Position numbers and translations under genes: made by a program. Positions 29,273-38,554 of a stretch of 51,923 bases of DNA are shown piece after piece. The notes beneath the pieces are model-generated. The model had not been told where the DNA came from. It did no database searches and saw only the letters and a program-made list of their open reading frames with translations. Origin of the DNA: Chrysophaeum taylorii (Eukaryota; Sar; Pelagophyceae; Pelagomonadales; Pelagomonadaceae); the NCBI GenBank assembly GCA_029834535.1, contig JAQMWT010000087.1:1-51923 (forward strand), given 5' to 3'. Position 1 is the stretch's first letter; every line of letters starts with the position of its first letter.

Positions 29273-30877
29273 ATGACCCCTTCCCCGTTAGGGTGGGTGA
29301 TCGTGGTGCTCGTGGTGTGTCTCGTGGTGGTGCTCGTGACGGTGAACACGTACTTGCTGATAAAGTGGCAGCACCCCGAGGACTCGAACGAATGGATGTC
29401 ATCCAAGGTGGTGATCGTGTTTGGGCTGACGATCGTGGAGCTCGTGGTGAGCGGGCTCCCCCTGGACGTCGCGAACGGGAGCGGGTCGCTGGGGTGCAGC
29501 TACGAGTGGGGAGACGACTCCGGGTGCGCGCGGCTGGACATGGAGGGGTACTGGTACGCCGTGTTTGGGCTCGGATTGGTGTGGTTGATAGCGTGCATTC
29601 CGGCGTCGCTCTTAGCGTACGAAGCGGTCGACGAGCATCGACCGTGGTGCGAGGCGGTGAGGACGGAGTTGGTGATCGTGCTGGGCTTTGGGGTGCTCGC
29701 GGGATGCATGTATGCGTTTTTGAACCAGTTCGTGATACCGTTCCGCGAATACTCCGTCTCGGCGGCGAGTACCGGAAGGATCTATCGAGTCTCGAACGTC
29801 ACGGGTGGCGTCCTCGCGGCCATGGGACCCCTCGAGGACGGGTACACGGCGTCGTGGGATGAGGCGGGGGCACGACTCCCCGCGACATTTTTTGCGTACG
29901 TTACGGGCGTCGCGTCGTGGATCGGATGGGTGCTGTTCAGCGCGTGGGGCGGCGTCGGCCTCGCCGCGCTACCGCTCGATCTCATCTACAGCTACGTCCA
30001 CAGACCCGTTCCGTTGGACGCGGGCGAGGTCGCAGAATACAGGCTCCAGCTCCAAGCGAGAACCTCGGAGCTGTTGGAAATAACGAAAGCGCTGATCACC
30101 GACCGCGAGGACGTTCGCCGAAGCGGGGGCTGGTGGCGCAAGCGCAAGCGCAACGCCGCCGATCGCCTTCGGTTGAACAAACTCAAGCAAATGGTGTTCA
30201 TGTTGGAGACCGACATCGACGACTTCGTGCTGTGCTCGACAGACCGAGACAAATACGAACCCCTCGTCTACGTCGGCCGACTGATCGCCGGAATCGTCGC
30301 GCTCGTACACTCGCTTCTCTGGATTCTTCACACTATCCTTTACGTCCTCGTCTCCCCCCCCGCTTCCCCCTTCCTCAACGCCTACCTTCTGCAGTTCGAC
30401 AAATGGTATCCGTTGTTTGGTGCTCTCGCGTGCGCCGTCTTTTCCGTTTACCTCCTGTTCGCGACTATCAAGGGGTGCTTCAAGTTTGGGATGAGGTTCT
30501 TTCTCTTGGATCTCCACCCGATGAAGTACAACGCGACCTACACGAACCACGCCCTCTTCAACGTCGCGCTATTTATTATTTGCTCCTTCCCGGTCGCCCA
30601 GTTCTCCACGCTCGCGTTCGCCGAGTACGCGAGGTTCTCCGACGCGGCAACCATCTTCTACACCATCGAAAATCTCACCTTTTTTCGTATCTTTTTCGCA
30701 AACCGCGTCTTCGAGTACCTCCTCGTCATCTGCGCCGCGCTTTCGGCGGTCTACCTCATTTTATGCCCCCGAGACGAGCCCGCGAGCGCCGCCAAGCTCA
30801 AGGCGAGCCTGCTGCACCACCAGGCCCTCCAGGCGCTCAACTCCCCGAGTTACTACCCTCCCCACAACAGCCTCTAA
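29273..30877 (+). CDS. LMBR1-like multi-span membrane protein
   Basis: Polytopic membrane protein of the LMBR1/LIMR family (relatives include LMBD1, linked to lysosomal cobalamin export). About nine hydrophobic segments are visible: residues about 5-25, 44-65, 87-110, 128-150, 206-235, 333-360, 372-395, 425-450 and 485-500. The first helices read WVIVVLVVCLVVVLVTVNTY followed by KWQHPEDSNEW, and LPLDVANG occurs after the second, both typical of LMBR1 N-termini. A long soluble loop (about 245-325) is charged and helical. The frame is open to GTG 29255, but the first ATG is 29273 (534 residues). The exact subfamily and substrate cannot be told from sequence. Confidence 0.8.
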   Translation: MTPSPLGWVIVVLVVCLVVVLVTVNTYLLIKWQHPEDSNEWMSSKVVIVFGLTIVELVVSGLPLDVANGSGSLGCSYEWGDDSGCARLDMEGYWYAVFGLGLVWLIACIPASLLAYEAVDEHRPWCEAVRTELVIVLGFGVLAGCMYAFLNQFVIPFREYSVSAASTGRIYRVSNVTGGVLAAMGPLEDGYTASWDEAGARLPATFFAYVTGVASWIGWVLFSAWGGVGLAALPLDLIYSYVHRPVPLDAGEVAEYRLQLQARTSELLEITKALITDREDVRRSGGWWRKRKRNAADRLRLNKLKQMVFMLETDIDDFVLCSTDRDKYEPLVYVGRLIAGIVALVHSLLWILHTILYVLVSPPASPFLNAYLLQFDKWYPLFGALACAVFSVYLLFATIKGCFKFGMRFFLLDLHPMKYNATYTNHALFNVALFIICSFPVAQFSTLAFAEYARFSDAATIFYTIENLTFFRIFFANRVFEYLLVICAALSAVYLILCPRDEPASAAKLKASLLHHQALQALNSPSYYPPHNSL

Positions 30878-31060
30878 TATATTCAAACTCATCATCATGT
30901 CTGTCTTTCAAGATAGTCAGCCTGGCTCCTCTCCTCTCTCTCTCTCTCTCTCTCGTCACGTCGCGGTGGGATGAAAAAGGAAGGAAGGACTGTTCCTCCC
31001 TCCCTCCCTCCCTCGCTCGCTCGCTCGCTCTATAGACTACTGTAGAAATAAAAGTCATCA
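30878..31060. repeat. Convergent 3' region with (CT)n and (TCCC)/(TCGC)n microsatellites
   Basis: The 180-bp gap between the ends of the LMBR1-like and PI3K genes holds CT repeats at about 30933-30956 and TCCC/CTCG repeats at about 30998-31030. It must contain both polyadenylation regions. Confidence 0.7.
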
Positions 31061-34000
31061 TCAGTGCGCGTGTGTGTCGTCCACCAAGCCGCGCAGGAGT
31101 TCGAGCTGGCGGGTCAGATCGGCGTTCTTGGCCTCCTCAGCGGTGAGGAGACGGCCTAGTAGTAAGAGTGAAATGGTAACAGAAAAAGACTTACGGAGTT
31201 CCTCGACTTCTTGTTGGGCTTCCACGACGGTACTCACGCGTCGCGCGGAGGACTGTCGCTTGGGCTGGGAGGGACCCGACTGGTGGATTCTGTTATGATT
31301 CGCGTTGTCGAGGCGCCTGACCCAGTCGGACAAAGCGATCGAGAGCTCGTTGCGAAGCTCGGCGTCGGGTTTCAAGAGGACTTCGGGAAGCCACTTGATC
31401 GAGTCGTCCGATATTTCGGGGAGCTCGGCCGGGACGAGTTCCTTGACGAGCTGGAGGAGGAGGGCGATGTTTCCCGACTCGCGGAGGACGCCGATGAGGG
31501 AGCAGCAAAAGGTAGTGAAAGTTTCGTTCATGGAAACGCCCTTGCCGCCATTGATGACGTACATCATCTCGGGGGTGAGAACGAGCTTCGTCTTTTCGCG
31601 CTTGATGTTCGTGCCCTTGAGCTTTTTGAAATGGCCGAGAACGTGACCAAAGTCGATGTGGAAGAGGCGACCGTCGGTGGAGAGCATGATGTTGCCGTTG
31701 TGGCGGTCGGCGATCCCGAGGACGTAGGTCGAAACGCAGCAGGCAGCGCACGACTTGACGAAGCGGTCCTCCGCTGCCACGTACGAGGTATTGCCGGCGT
31801 TGTGCTCTTCGAGGAAGGACTTGAGGGTGTCGTGCTTGAGAGCACCCAAGGCGCCGCCCTTGAGGCTCTGAATTTCCGCCGTTTCCTTGGCGCCTCTGAC
31901 GACCTCGATCCAGCCGACGTCGACGTCGGTCGCGGCGACAGAATAGGTCCGGAGCCAGCACTCGTACCCGGCGGCGAGCCAGAGCGCGTCCATCTGGCGC
32001 ATCGACTGGAGCATGGCCGCGTCCTGGCGGAGGTCGTCGCGGGTTTTGAAGATGACGAAAATGTCCTCGGCGGGGTTCTCGTCGTCGTCGAAGACGAGGA
32101 GCACGGGCGCCGCCTTGGACGAGAGGACGCGACACTTGTCGGGTTGGAGGGCGCCCGCGAGGCGCCCCGGGACGCAGGGGAGGGGCATCGAGGCCGGAAG
32201 CTCGCCCGAACGGGCGAGGCGCCGGAGTTCGCGTCGCGCGAACTGCGTGCGCGCGTGGCGGTCGTCGAGGCGGGCCGCGGCCGCTGACATGGCCCGGAGG
32301 TGGGAGTCGAGCACCACCTGCTTTTCGAGGTGAGACCGGCACGCCGTGCCGACGGCGCCGAGGTACGCCGCGAGAAGCACGCCGTGCTTGAGAGCCGTTT
32401 GGCCGCCCTTGGACATCTCCGACCTGAGCGACCAGAACAACGAGCTTCCCACGTAGGTCGGGTTCAGGAGCGCGCGCTCGAGCAGGAAGCGCGCGAGTGT
32501 CGAAGACACCAGGAACGCCGCCCCGCCGGCCTCGTCCTTGAGGGCCTGGACCAACTGGGGGACGTAGGGCTCGAGGGCCGCGTCGGGCAGATTCTCGAGC
32601 TTGAGGGTGTTGGGGGGACGCGCGCGAAGCGCTGCGGCGAGCTCGTTCGTGGAAAAGTGCGGATGACTTGTCGTCGTCGCCGTCTTGGCGGCAAGTCTGT
32701 CGCCAAACTTGGCGAGGCGTTCGTGCGCCGCTCCGAGCTCGGTCGCCTCAGCCTCGGTGAGGCTCGTTTCTAAAATCAGGCCCACCGTGGGAACTGGCTT
32801 GACCGAGCTGCGGAAGGCCGCGGCAAAATCGTAGCTCGCGAGAAGGGGCGCGTCGCGACGACAGAGGTAGCTCCGGGCGTGCGCGACGCGCAGCGCGCAG
32901 CGGCCGGGAGCGGCGAGCGCCGCGAGCAACGCGGGGCTGGCAGTTTCGTCCAAGCTCGCGCGCGCGGCGAGCTTGACCGCGACCTCCTCGAGGAGGTCAT
33001 CGACGCGCATCGACCCCGTGCACCTCACGCTCACCTTGGGTGCCCCGCCGGGAAGCGCGACGCTCGCGACGAGTTCCCTGTCGGCGAGCGCCGAGGGCGG
33101 GGGAGCCAATCGATTGGGAAAGCGAACGCGCGCGTCCGTCGAGGTCCGCACGATCAGGCCCGGGCGGTCCTTGCGTATCCAGGTTTCCAGCTCGCGGAGG
33201 GCGGCCTTGGCCTCCTCGTCGAACAAGGTCCACCAGAGCGGCGCGAGCTTCCAGCCGGCCAACCGCGAGTGCGGTAGCCCGCCGTCCGCGGCGCGCCTCG
33301 AGACCGCCTCGACGCAGTCTCGCCAGTCGCGACGCGCGTCGTCGTCGGCCATGGCCAAAAAACAGGTCCCCTCGTCGGCCGCCGACCACGCGGCGTTCCC
33401 GCGCGCGACGACGCAGACCGGCCCCTCGGTCAACCCGAGCGCGCGGGCCTGATCCGCGTCGACGTCGATCGTCCCTACTGGCGCCTGGAGCTCGTCGAGC
33501 CGCAGCCTGAAGCCACCGCCCACGTACTTGCCAATCTCGACACCCAAATTCGACCGCACCGTCACCACCACTTCCTCGCTCCGGACGAGCCGCGCCGAGA
33601 ACCGCCGCAGGATCGAATCGTCGTCCTCCTCGGCCGGGGCCGCCGCCGCCGCCGCCGCCGCGTCTTCGCTCTCGCGCGTCGTCGAAGGCAGCGTCCGCGG
33701 CGCCAACACGCCCATCCAGGCCTCGAGCTCCTCGGACGTTTCGGCGGCCAAGTTTATGGTGCGTTCGTCGGTCTTCACCACAAACTGCCACGGCCTATCA
33801 TCGGTTGGCTTGCGCTCGACGCTCCGAACGTCGCGCAGCAGCAACCCGCCCCGCTCCTTGCCGTGCTGCGCGTCGTTCCGCGTCTCCGCCCACGACAACT
33901 TCCCGTCCTTCGCCCAACAATACCGCTTCGGCCAAGTCCGCATCGTCCCCTTTTGCTTCTCCAGCACCCCCGAGTATTCCTTGCGGCTCGCCGCCGAGCA

Positions 34001-34177
34001 CTGGGGACTCTGGACCCCCGAGCTCAAAGAGAGCGACCGATGGAGCAACGACGACGTCCGCATCCGACCCTCCGCCTCGCCGTCGTCCACCACCGTCGAC
34101 ATCGACTGCGTCTTCGACAGAGGCTTGGTCGTATTTGCCATCGCGCGCCGCGACACGCTCCGAAACACGGTCGGCAT
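31061..34177 (-). CDS. Phosphoinositide 3-kinase, class I-like, with N-terminal PH domain
   Basis: Phosphorylates the 3-position of phosphoinositides at membranes. The unspliced frame is 1038 codons. Domains: PH about 66-165 (KEYSGVLEKQKG ... LEAWMGVL); Ras-binding-like region about 385-450 (MRVDDLLEEVAVKLAARASL); helical PIK domain about 520-680; kinase about 695-960. In the kinase, Lys711 lies in VIFKTRDDLRQDA, the catalytic loop is ADRHNGNIM (Asp824), and the metal-binding segment is HIDFGHVLG (Asp842), followed by basic KGTNIKREKTKL as in class I activation loops. A C2 domain is not obvious. The C-terminus is a short coiled coil. A 39-nt intron (31156-31194) lies in frame; splicing gives about 1025 residues. 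Start is ATG 34177, or ATG 34141 (MANTTKPLSKTQ). Confidence 0.88.
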   Translation of the reverse strand: MPTVFRSVSRRAMANTTKPLSKTQSMSTVVDDGEAEGRMRTSSLLHRSLSLSSGVQSPQCSAASRKEYSGVLEKQKGTMRTWPKRYCWAKDGKLSWAETRNDAQHGKERGGLLLRDVRSVERKPTDDRPWQFVVKTDERTINLAAETSEELEAWMGVLAPRTLPSTTRESEDAAAAAAAAPAEEDDDSILRRFSARLVRSEEVVVTVRSNLGVEIGKYVGGGFRLRLDELQAPVGTIDVDADQARALGLTEGPVCVVARGNAAWSAADEGTCFLAMADDDARRDWRDCVEAVSRRAADGGLPHSRLAGWKLAPLWWTLFDEEAKAALRELETWIRKDRPGLIVRTSTDARVRFPNRLAPPPSALADRELVASVALPGGAPKVSVRCTGSMRVDDLLEEVAVKLAARASLDETASPALLAALAAPGRCALRVAHARSYLCRRDAPLLASYDFAAAFRSSVKPVPTVGLILETSLTEAEATELGAAHERLAKFGDRLAAKTATTTSHPHFSTNELAAALRARPPNTLKLENLPDAALEPYVPQLVQALKDEAGGAAFLVSSTLARFLLERALLNPTYVGSSLFWSLRSEMSKGGQTALKHGVLLAAYLGAVGTACRSHLEKQVVLDSHLRAMSAAAARLDDRHARTQFARRELRRLARSGELPASMPLPCVPGRLAGALQPDKCRVLSSKAAPVLLVFDDDENPAEDIFVIFKTRDDLRQDAAMLQSMRQMDALWLAAGYECWLRTYSVAATDVDVGWIEVVRGAKETAEIQSLKGGALGALKHDTLKSFLEEHNAGNTSYVAAEDRFVKSCAACCVSTYVLGIADRHNGNIMLSTDGRLFHIDFGHVLGHFKKLKGTNIKREKTKLVLTPEMMYVINGGKGVSMNETFTTFCCSLIGVLRESGNIALLLQLVKELVPAELPEISDDSIKWLPEVLLKPDAELRNELSIALSDWVRRLDNANHNRIHQSGPSQPKRQSSARRVSTVVEAQQEVEELRKSFSVTISLLLLGRLLTAEEAKNADLTRQLELLRGLVDDTHAH
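31156..31194 (-). other. 39-nt spliceosomal intron in the PI3K gene
   Basis: On the - strand GTAAGTCTTTTTC..., a pyrimidine-rich body and ...TTACTACTAG. Removing it joins GAGGAACTCC to GCCGTCTCC, turning a hydrophobic, out-of-character insert (KSFSVTISLLLLG) into a continuous coiled coil EELRRLLTAEEAKNADL. It is a multiple of three and has no stop, so simple gene finders will miss it. Confidence 0.8.
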
Positions 34178-34650
34178 CGTGTGTGCTCCTATTTTACATT
34201 TGTTGAAAAAAAAAAAAGTACTGGTAATATTTATTTATCATCATCAGGAGCTGCTAGCTCGAGGGGTCGGTTTCTAGCTGCGTGCCATGCTACGGCGGCC
34301 TCAGCACCCGAGGCTCCCTTGCGCTCTACTAAAGTTGGAGAGAGCAAGAAAAATGGGGTGGATGAATGATCATCCGACTTCTTCTTCGAGTTCCACCACG
34401 CTCTTCTTCTTCTTCTTCTTCTTCTTCTTCTTCTTCATCATGTGGGGGTCGGCCACGAGATGCAACTTAGAATAGTAGATCGTATTAATAAGTGTGCTCC
34501 ATTGAAGAATCCCCGAATCCCAAGACCATTAAGGCAGCCGTGGCGGCTTCCATCCGATGCTGTTTACACGTGGATGAAGCACGCAGTCAGCTTCTGCGGC
34601 GTCGTCAAGTTCCGCGTCAGCCACCCGCTTGGACCTCCACAATAATAAAA
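34178..34650. other. Intergenic region upstream of PI3K with (CTT)n
   Basis: Includes the presumed - strand PI3K promoter and a CTT run at about 34404-34437. No gene supported. Confidence 0.5.
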
Positions 34651-35899
34651 ACAAGTGCAGGCCAGTAAGTTCACCTAGTCCCAATCTCTAACCCCAGCAA
34701 GTTCACCTGGTCCCAGTAAGCTCACCTGGTCAGTAAGTTCACCTAGTCCAAATCTCTAACCCCAGTAAGTTCGATGTAAACCCAATCGTGCTCACACAAA
34801 CTCCTTTGAGCTCGTCGCTCTCACCCCCGCCAATCCAAGCTGCTTTGATCCGCACGCGCCGCCAACCCTTGAGTTTACTCTAAAAACCCCAGTAAGCTCA
34901 CCTGGTCCCAGTAAGTTCACCTGGTCACTCAGCTCACCTAGTCCCAATCTCAAACCCCAGTAAGTTCACCTGGTCCCAGCAAGCTCACCTACAGTGCGCG
35001 TGTAGACGCCGGGAGGGGGCTTATCGGTATTGCGCAGCACGTGTGGGGTAGGGTGGAGTCGTCGACCCAGAAGAGGATATCCTCGGGGTTGCCGATCGAC
35101 AGAGAGCCACGTAGAGCTGGACGTGGCAGAAGACGGGCTTCGCCTAGAGGACGCCGACCTCGCGGGGCGTCAGGCCCTGGCTCTTGGTGATCGTTTGGCG
35201 TCGGCGGGCCTCAAGGGATACAGGTTGAAGGAGCCTCGGTGACAACGACACGATCGATCATGTATCTGGTACCGTTGCAGTGGCCGTGCGACGGGTCGAG
35301 GTTGCGAAGACTTTAAGCTCGCGATCAAAGTCAGCATGCCGTTGGTTGTCAGTGAGTTCAAAACTCGACTCTTGAGAGCGAGGCGTCGTCTTCCGACCCA
35401 ACCTAGTCGGCCGAAAAGAACTCCGACGCCTCGTCTCCGGGAAAAAAAGGCCGCGGTCATGCGCGCGTTGTCAGCGTCGACAACATCGTTTCGACGGGGC
35501 GTGAGAATGGCGCGCTGAAAGAGCCGCCGCGGGTCGTGGAAACAGTCTGCGAGGTCGCCGTAGACGGCTTGGAGGATCACTGTCTGGCTCTCGCGCCTAC
35601 CTGATCCTTACTCTCGCGCCTATCTGATCCTTACCCTAAATCGAGGGCAGCATGCGTACGACCTACGGGCGGGGCCCGTCCTCTCTTCGCCTGCCCCACG
35701 CCTCGGCGATGACCCCGACTAGGTCCCGCGTACTTATCTCCGCCCGTCAGGCACATCCCTCATACCCCACAAACCCACCCACATCCTTCATGCTCCCCAC
35801 ACACACCCCCCCCTCTTAGCAGTCGACATTTAAAGACAAACAGACAGACAGACATACAGACAGACAAACAGACAAACATCTGTCGATTAGTAGTTAGGA
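34651..35899 (-). mobile_element. Helitron-like element, copy 3 (inverted)
   Basis: Same structure as copy 1 on the opposite strand. The 5' end TCCTAACTACTAATCGACAG is at 35899 and the 3' end ...GGCCTGCACTTGT at 34651. The subterminal minisatellite (complement GTAAGTTCACCTGGTCCCA) is at 34660-34995 and the TGTC-rich start at about 35800-35885. The segment with TTTAAATGTCGACTGCTAAG is present once. Together with copies 1 and 2 it brackets 27.3-34.6 kb as an inverted pair. Confidence 0.65.
35020..35580 (-). pseudogene. Pif1/Helitron helicase C-terminal fragment, copy 3
   Basis: VYGDLADCFHDPRRLFQRAI then TPRRNDVVDADNARM near 35500. The fragment reaches the QGQTP region near 35175 in another frame. 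Same truncation and frameshift pattern as the other two, so the parent element was probably already defective when it spread. Confidence 0.7.
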
Positions 35900-36155
35900 C
35901 AAGGCGATAGTCAACTCGAGAATCTTTGATGACTTTTTTCCCCCTTCTGCCGGGTTTCGGACGGCCGGGGTAGCGCAGCTCACATGAGGGTTTAGGAGTA
36001 AACTCTAAGGTTAAAGGGCGCGGAGTTGGCGCGCGCCTGGCTGCGCGTGATAAATAATGTTGCCGATTTTCAACGAACATAATTGTGTTCGGAAATTCTA
36101 TGGTGGGGTTATTATTAAGTTATAATAGGTCCGGTTGATTTGTTTCAACGGATGG
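35900..36155. promoter_or_regulatory. Intergenic region upstream of the small 36.2-kb gene
   Basis: About 250 bases. The AT-rich stretch 36045-36135 directly before the ATG may hold the promoter. Nothing else seen. Confidence 0.4.
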
Positions 36156-36641
36156 ATGGGTGGGTGGCTGAGTGTCGAGGCGGAGGAGACGCTCGAGCAC
36201 GCGGCGGCGGCGGTCGCGAGGGCGCAGATCCTCGCGCAGCACGTGTGGCCCGACCTGATGCTGCGGCTTGGGGTCCCAAGAGACGACGAGGACGGCGACT
36301 TTGTGGTGATTGCGCGCTTCGCGGGGGACGATGGCGAAGCGGTGCGGATGCTGTCGATGGGCTCGTTTCGGACGATGAAACGCGCCGTCGACGCGGCCCC
36401 CCCGGACATGCAGGGCATCGACTGGCGCCGCTTGATGGGGCGCGCGAGACGGCCGCCTGACGAGATGATGGCCCACTACAGCGAATACGCCGTACCGCGG
36501 GCCGCGGCCGCCTTGTTCGACGAGGGTGAAAGCCTCGACAAGGCAGGCACTACCAGGAGGCACTACTTGCCGAATGACGTCGACGAGGACGACGTCAAGG
36601 AGGACGAGTACCTCCTCATGAGTGGCGGCGAGTTTTACTAA
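36156..36641 (+). CDS. Small hypothetical protein, 161 residues
   Basis: Not recognised. From the ATG at 36156 it reads MGGWLSVEAEETLEHAAAAV and continues with ARAQILAQHVWPDLMLRLGV and IARFAGDDGEAVRMLSMGSF. A run of Asp/Glu-rich sequence ends the protein (VDEDDVKEDEYLLMSGGEFY). Soluble, alpha-helical, acidic, with no signal peptide or membrane span. Codon use is GC3-rich like neighbouring host genes, which supports it being real. Converges with the DUS3 gene 65 bases away; the gap is an (ATTT)n repeat. Confidence 0.6.
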   Translation: MGGWLSVEAEETLEHAAAAVARAQILAQHVWPDLMLRLGVPRDDEDGDFVVIARFAGDDGEAVRMLSMGSFRTMKRAVDAAPPDMQGIDWRRLMGRARRPPDEMMAHYSEYAVPRAAAALFDEGESLDKAGTTRRHYLPNDVDEDDVKEDEYLLMSGGEFY

Positions 36642-36667
36642 TAATAATAAGAAGAAGAATACGGGAG

Positions 36668-36706
36668 CATTATTATTTATTTATTTGTTTATTTATTTAT
36701 TTATTC
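36668..36706. repeat. (ATTT)n microsatellite at converging gene ends
   Basis: TATTTATTTATTTGTTTATT and similar, between the 36.2-kb gene and DUS3, reaching the DUS3 stop. Confidence 0.9.
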
Positions 36707-38184
36707 TAGCCCCAATCGTTGTTGTTGTCGGCACCCGCGACAGGAGGTCCAGTTGTGCCGTAGCCGTTGGCCTTGTGCTTGGGCTCGAAGCGGAAGCCGT
36801 CCGGCACGGGGCCTAGGAGCATCTCGGTGATCTTGATCCAATCGACGGCGAGCGGGGAGGCGAAGAGGGTCTCGAGGTCGGAGCGGCCGACGAAGGAAGG
36901 AGGGCGGTCGTGTATCCGCTGGGGTAGCCTCTCCAAAAGGCCGGCGGGGGTGTAGCGGTGGAGGAAGGAGAGCCACTCGAGCAAGAAGCGGCGCGTCCGC
37001 TGGACGCCGCAGGCATCGGCGCCCCAGTGGTCGAGGCCGTACTTGACGTAAGACTTGAGGATGTCGAGCCTCTCCGAGGCGGAGATGTCCCAGGTTCGTC
37101 GTTCTTTGATCTCGGTCGGCAGCCACGGCTTGATGAGAGCGCCGCGGGCGAGCATCGCGCACGATTCGACGCGCGGCGCCTCGGCGCGCTTCGCTTCCCA
37201 GTCTTGGTGGGACAATATGTCGCCATTGCCGATGACCGGGATAAGCGCGGCGGCCTCGTCCTGGCAGGTGGCGACGCGGTTGATTGCCGACCAGTCGGCG
37301 AGCCTCGAGTACCGTTGGGTTCGCGACCGTCCGTGGACGAAGACGGCCTCGACGCCCCTCCCTCGGTGCTGCCAAGACTGCGCCAACCCGACGAGAGTGT
37401 GGGCGGACGGGGTGTCGTCGGTCCAGCCCGTCCGCATCTTGACGGTCACGGCGCACGCGACCGTCCGCAGCGCCGTCTCGACGACGCCGCGGAGCTTGGC
37501 GCGCTTGCGCATCAACGAAGCGCCGCAGCCTCGTCGACAGATCGGGTCGATAGGACACCCGCAGTTAACGTCCACGAAGTCCACGTCGCAGTAACGCCGG
37601 ATCAGTTCGCAGCACTGGCCCATCTGGTCCGCGTGGGCGGCCGCGATCTGCACGCCGAAGACCTTTTCGCTCGCGTGCCGCCGGAGTAAGGCCCACTCCG
37701 ACGGCTGGCCTTCGATCAGATTTTGGGCGACCGCCATCTCGCCGCACGTTATGTCGGCCCCCAGGTCCACAAGCACGCGCCGGAACGGTAGGTTCCCGAC
37801 GGTCGTCAGCGGCGCGACGTACACCTTGTCCCCGAAGTCGACGAGCTTGCGCGGACGCAAAAATAAAGGATCCACCCCCGTCTCCTCTACAGGCTGCGCG
37901 CCGCGCGCGGTCTCGAAGGCGTACCTCTTCCGCTGGAGCTCTTGCAACGTCTCCAGGGGGATCTTGTTCCGCTCGTCCTCGGCGGCGGCGGGGGTCCCCC
38001 TCTCGAACGGGCTTTCCTCGCGCGGCCGGTTCCGATTCCGGCCCTTGCTCCTTTTTAACGGTGGTTCGCAGGACGAACACGACGACGTCACCTCCACAAC
38101 GTACTCCCGCCGCACGGGCTGCAGGTGCTCATCGGCGAGCGCGTCGAGCCGTGCCTCGCGCTCTGGGTCTGTCTCCTCCACCAT
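36706..38184 (-). CDS. DUS3: tRNA-dihydrouridine(47) synthase [NAD(P)+]-like (DUS3)
   Basis: FMN-dependent enzyme that reduces uridine 47 of tRNAs. The catalytic barrel starts near residue 110: KVYVAPLTTVGNLPFRRVLV, then ADITCGEMAVAQNLIEGQ. The active-site block is FVDVNCGCPIDPICRRGCGA with the catalytic Cys in G-C-P. Then come VKMRTGW, VFVHGRSRTQRYSRLADW, VIGNGDI and MLARGALIKPW (FMN/tRNA contacts), followed by the helical C-terminus. 492 residues, shorter than animal or yeast DUS3 (around 650), because the N-terminal CCCH zinc-finger part is absent. The roughly 100-residue N-terminus is charged and low-complexity instead, with one basic cluster (PPLKRSKGRNRNRPR) that could be a nuclear signal. 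Shares a 370-bp divergent promoter region with the HPPD gene. Confidence 0.9.
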   Translation of the reverse strand: MVEETDPEREARLDALADEHLQPVRREYVVEVTSSCSSCEPPLKRSKGRNRNRPREESPFERGTPAAAEDERNKIPLETLQELQRKRYAFETARGAQPVEETGVDPLFLRPRKLVDFGDKVYVAPLTTVGNLPFRRVLVDLGADITCGEMAVAQNLIEGQPSEWALLRRHASEKVFGVQIAAAHADQMGQCCELIRRYCDVDFVDVNCGCPIDPICRRGCGASLMRKRAKLRGVVETALRTVACAVTVKMRTGWTDDTPSAHTLVGLAQSWQHRGRGVEAVFVHGRSRTQRYSRLADWSAINRVATCQDEAAALIPVIGNGDILSHQDWEAKRAEAPRVESCAMLARGALIKPWLPTEIKERRTWDISASERLDILKSYVKYGLDHWGADACGVQRTRRFLLEWLSFLHRYTPAGLLERLPQRIHDRPPSFVGRSDLETLFASPLAVDWIKITEMLLGPVPDGFRFEPKHKANGYGTTGPPVAGADNNNDWG

Positions 38185-38554
38185 CTTCTTAGACTACTCG
38201 CTTGAGACCGTTGAGACCTTTTTTCACAACCTTGGAAGATTCGGATCCTCTTGACCCTCGTTTTCGTCACCGCACTCCACTCCACTCCACTCCACTCCAC
38301 TCCACTCCACTCTCGAGATCATCATCATCATCATCCTAGTGATACAGGAAGCGCGCCGCGAGAACAACCAACCAGCCAGCCGACCAAATCGTGCGAAGAT
38401 CATCCTCCTCCTCCTCATCTGAAGGAAGGAAGGAAGGAAGGAAGGAAGGAAGGGGGTGTTTTATATTTATCCGTAGGTCTTCTCCCCCCCAAAGAAAGTA
38501 AAGTAAAGTAAAGTAAAGTAAAGTAAAGTTGGGGGTTAGTAATTCGAAAAGAGC
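38185..38554. promoter_or_regulatory. Divergent promoter region between DUS3 and HPPD with three pentamer/tetramer microsatellites
   Basis: Contains (ACTCC)n at about 38275-38311, (GGAA)n at about 38419-38453 and (AAAGT)n at about 38497-38528, in a gap of only 370 bases serving two divergent genes. No TATA box stands out. The repeats may be promoter spacers or simply neutral. Confidence 0.6.

Noticed and set aside
29917..31035. + strand 372-residue ORF overlapping the LMBR1-like gene
   Set aside because: Alternative frame with Arg/Pro/Ser-rich noise and no membrane segments; the accepted frame has helices and family blocks.
31211..32287. + strand 358-residue ORF inside the PI3K gene
   Set aside because: Antisense to conserved kinase motifs (DRHNGN, DFGH); composition is that of a GC3 shadow.
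36135..36155. Upstream TTG start for the 36.2-kb gene
   Set aside because: Non-ATG starts are not expected in a nuclear gene; the first ATG in frame is 36156.
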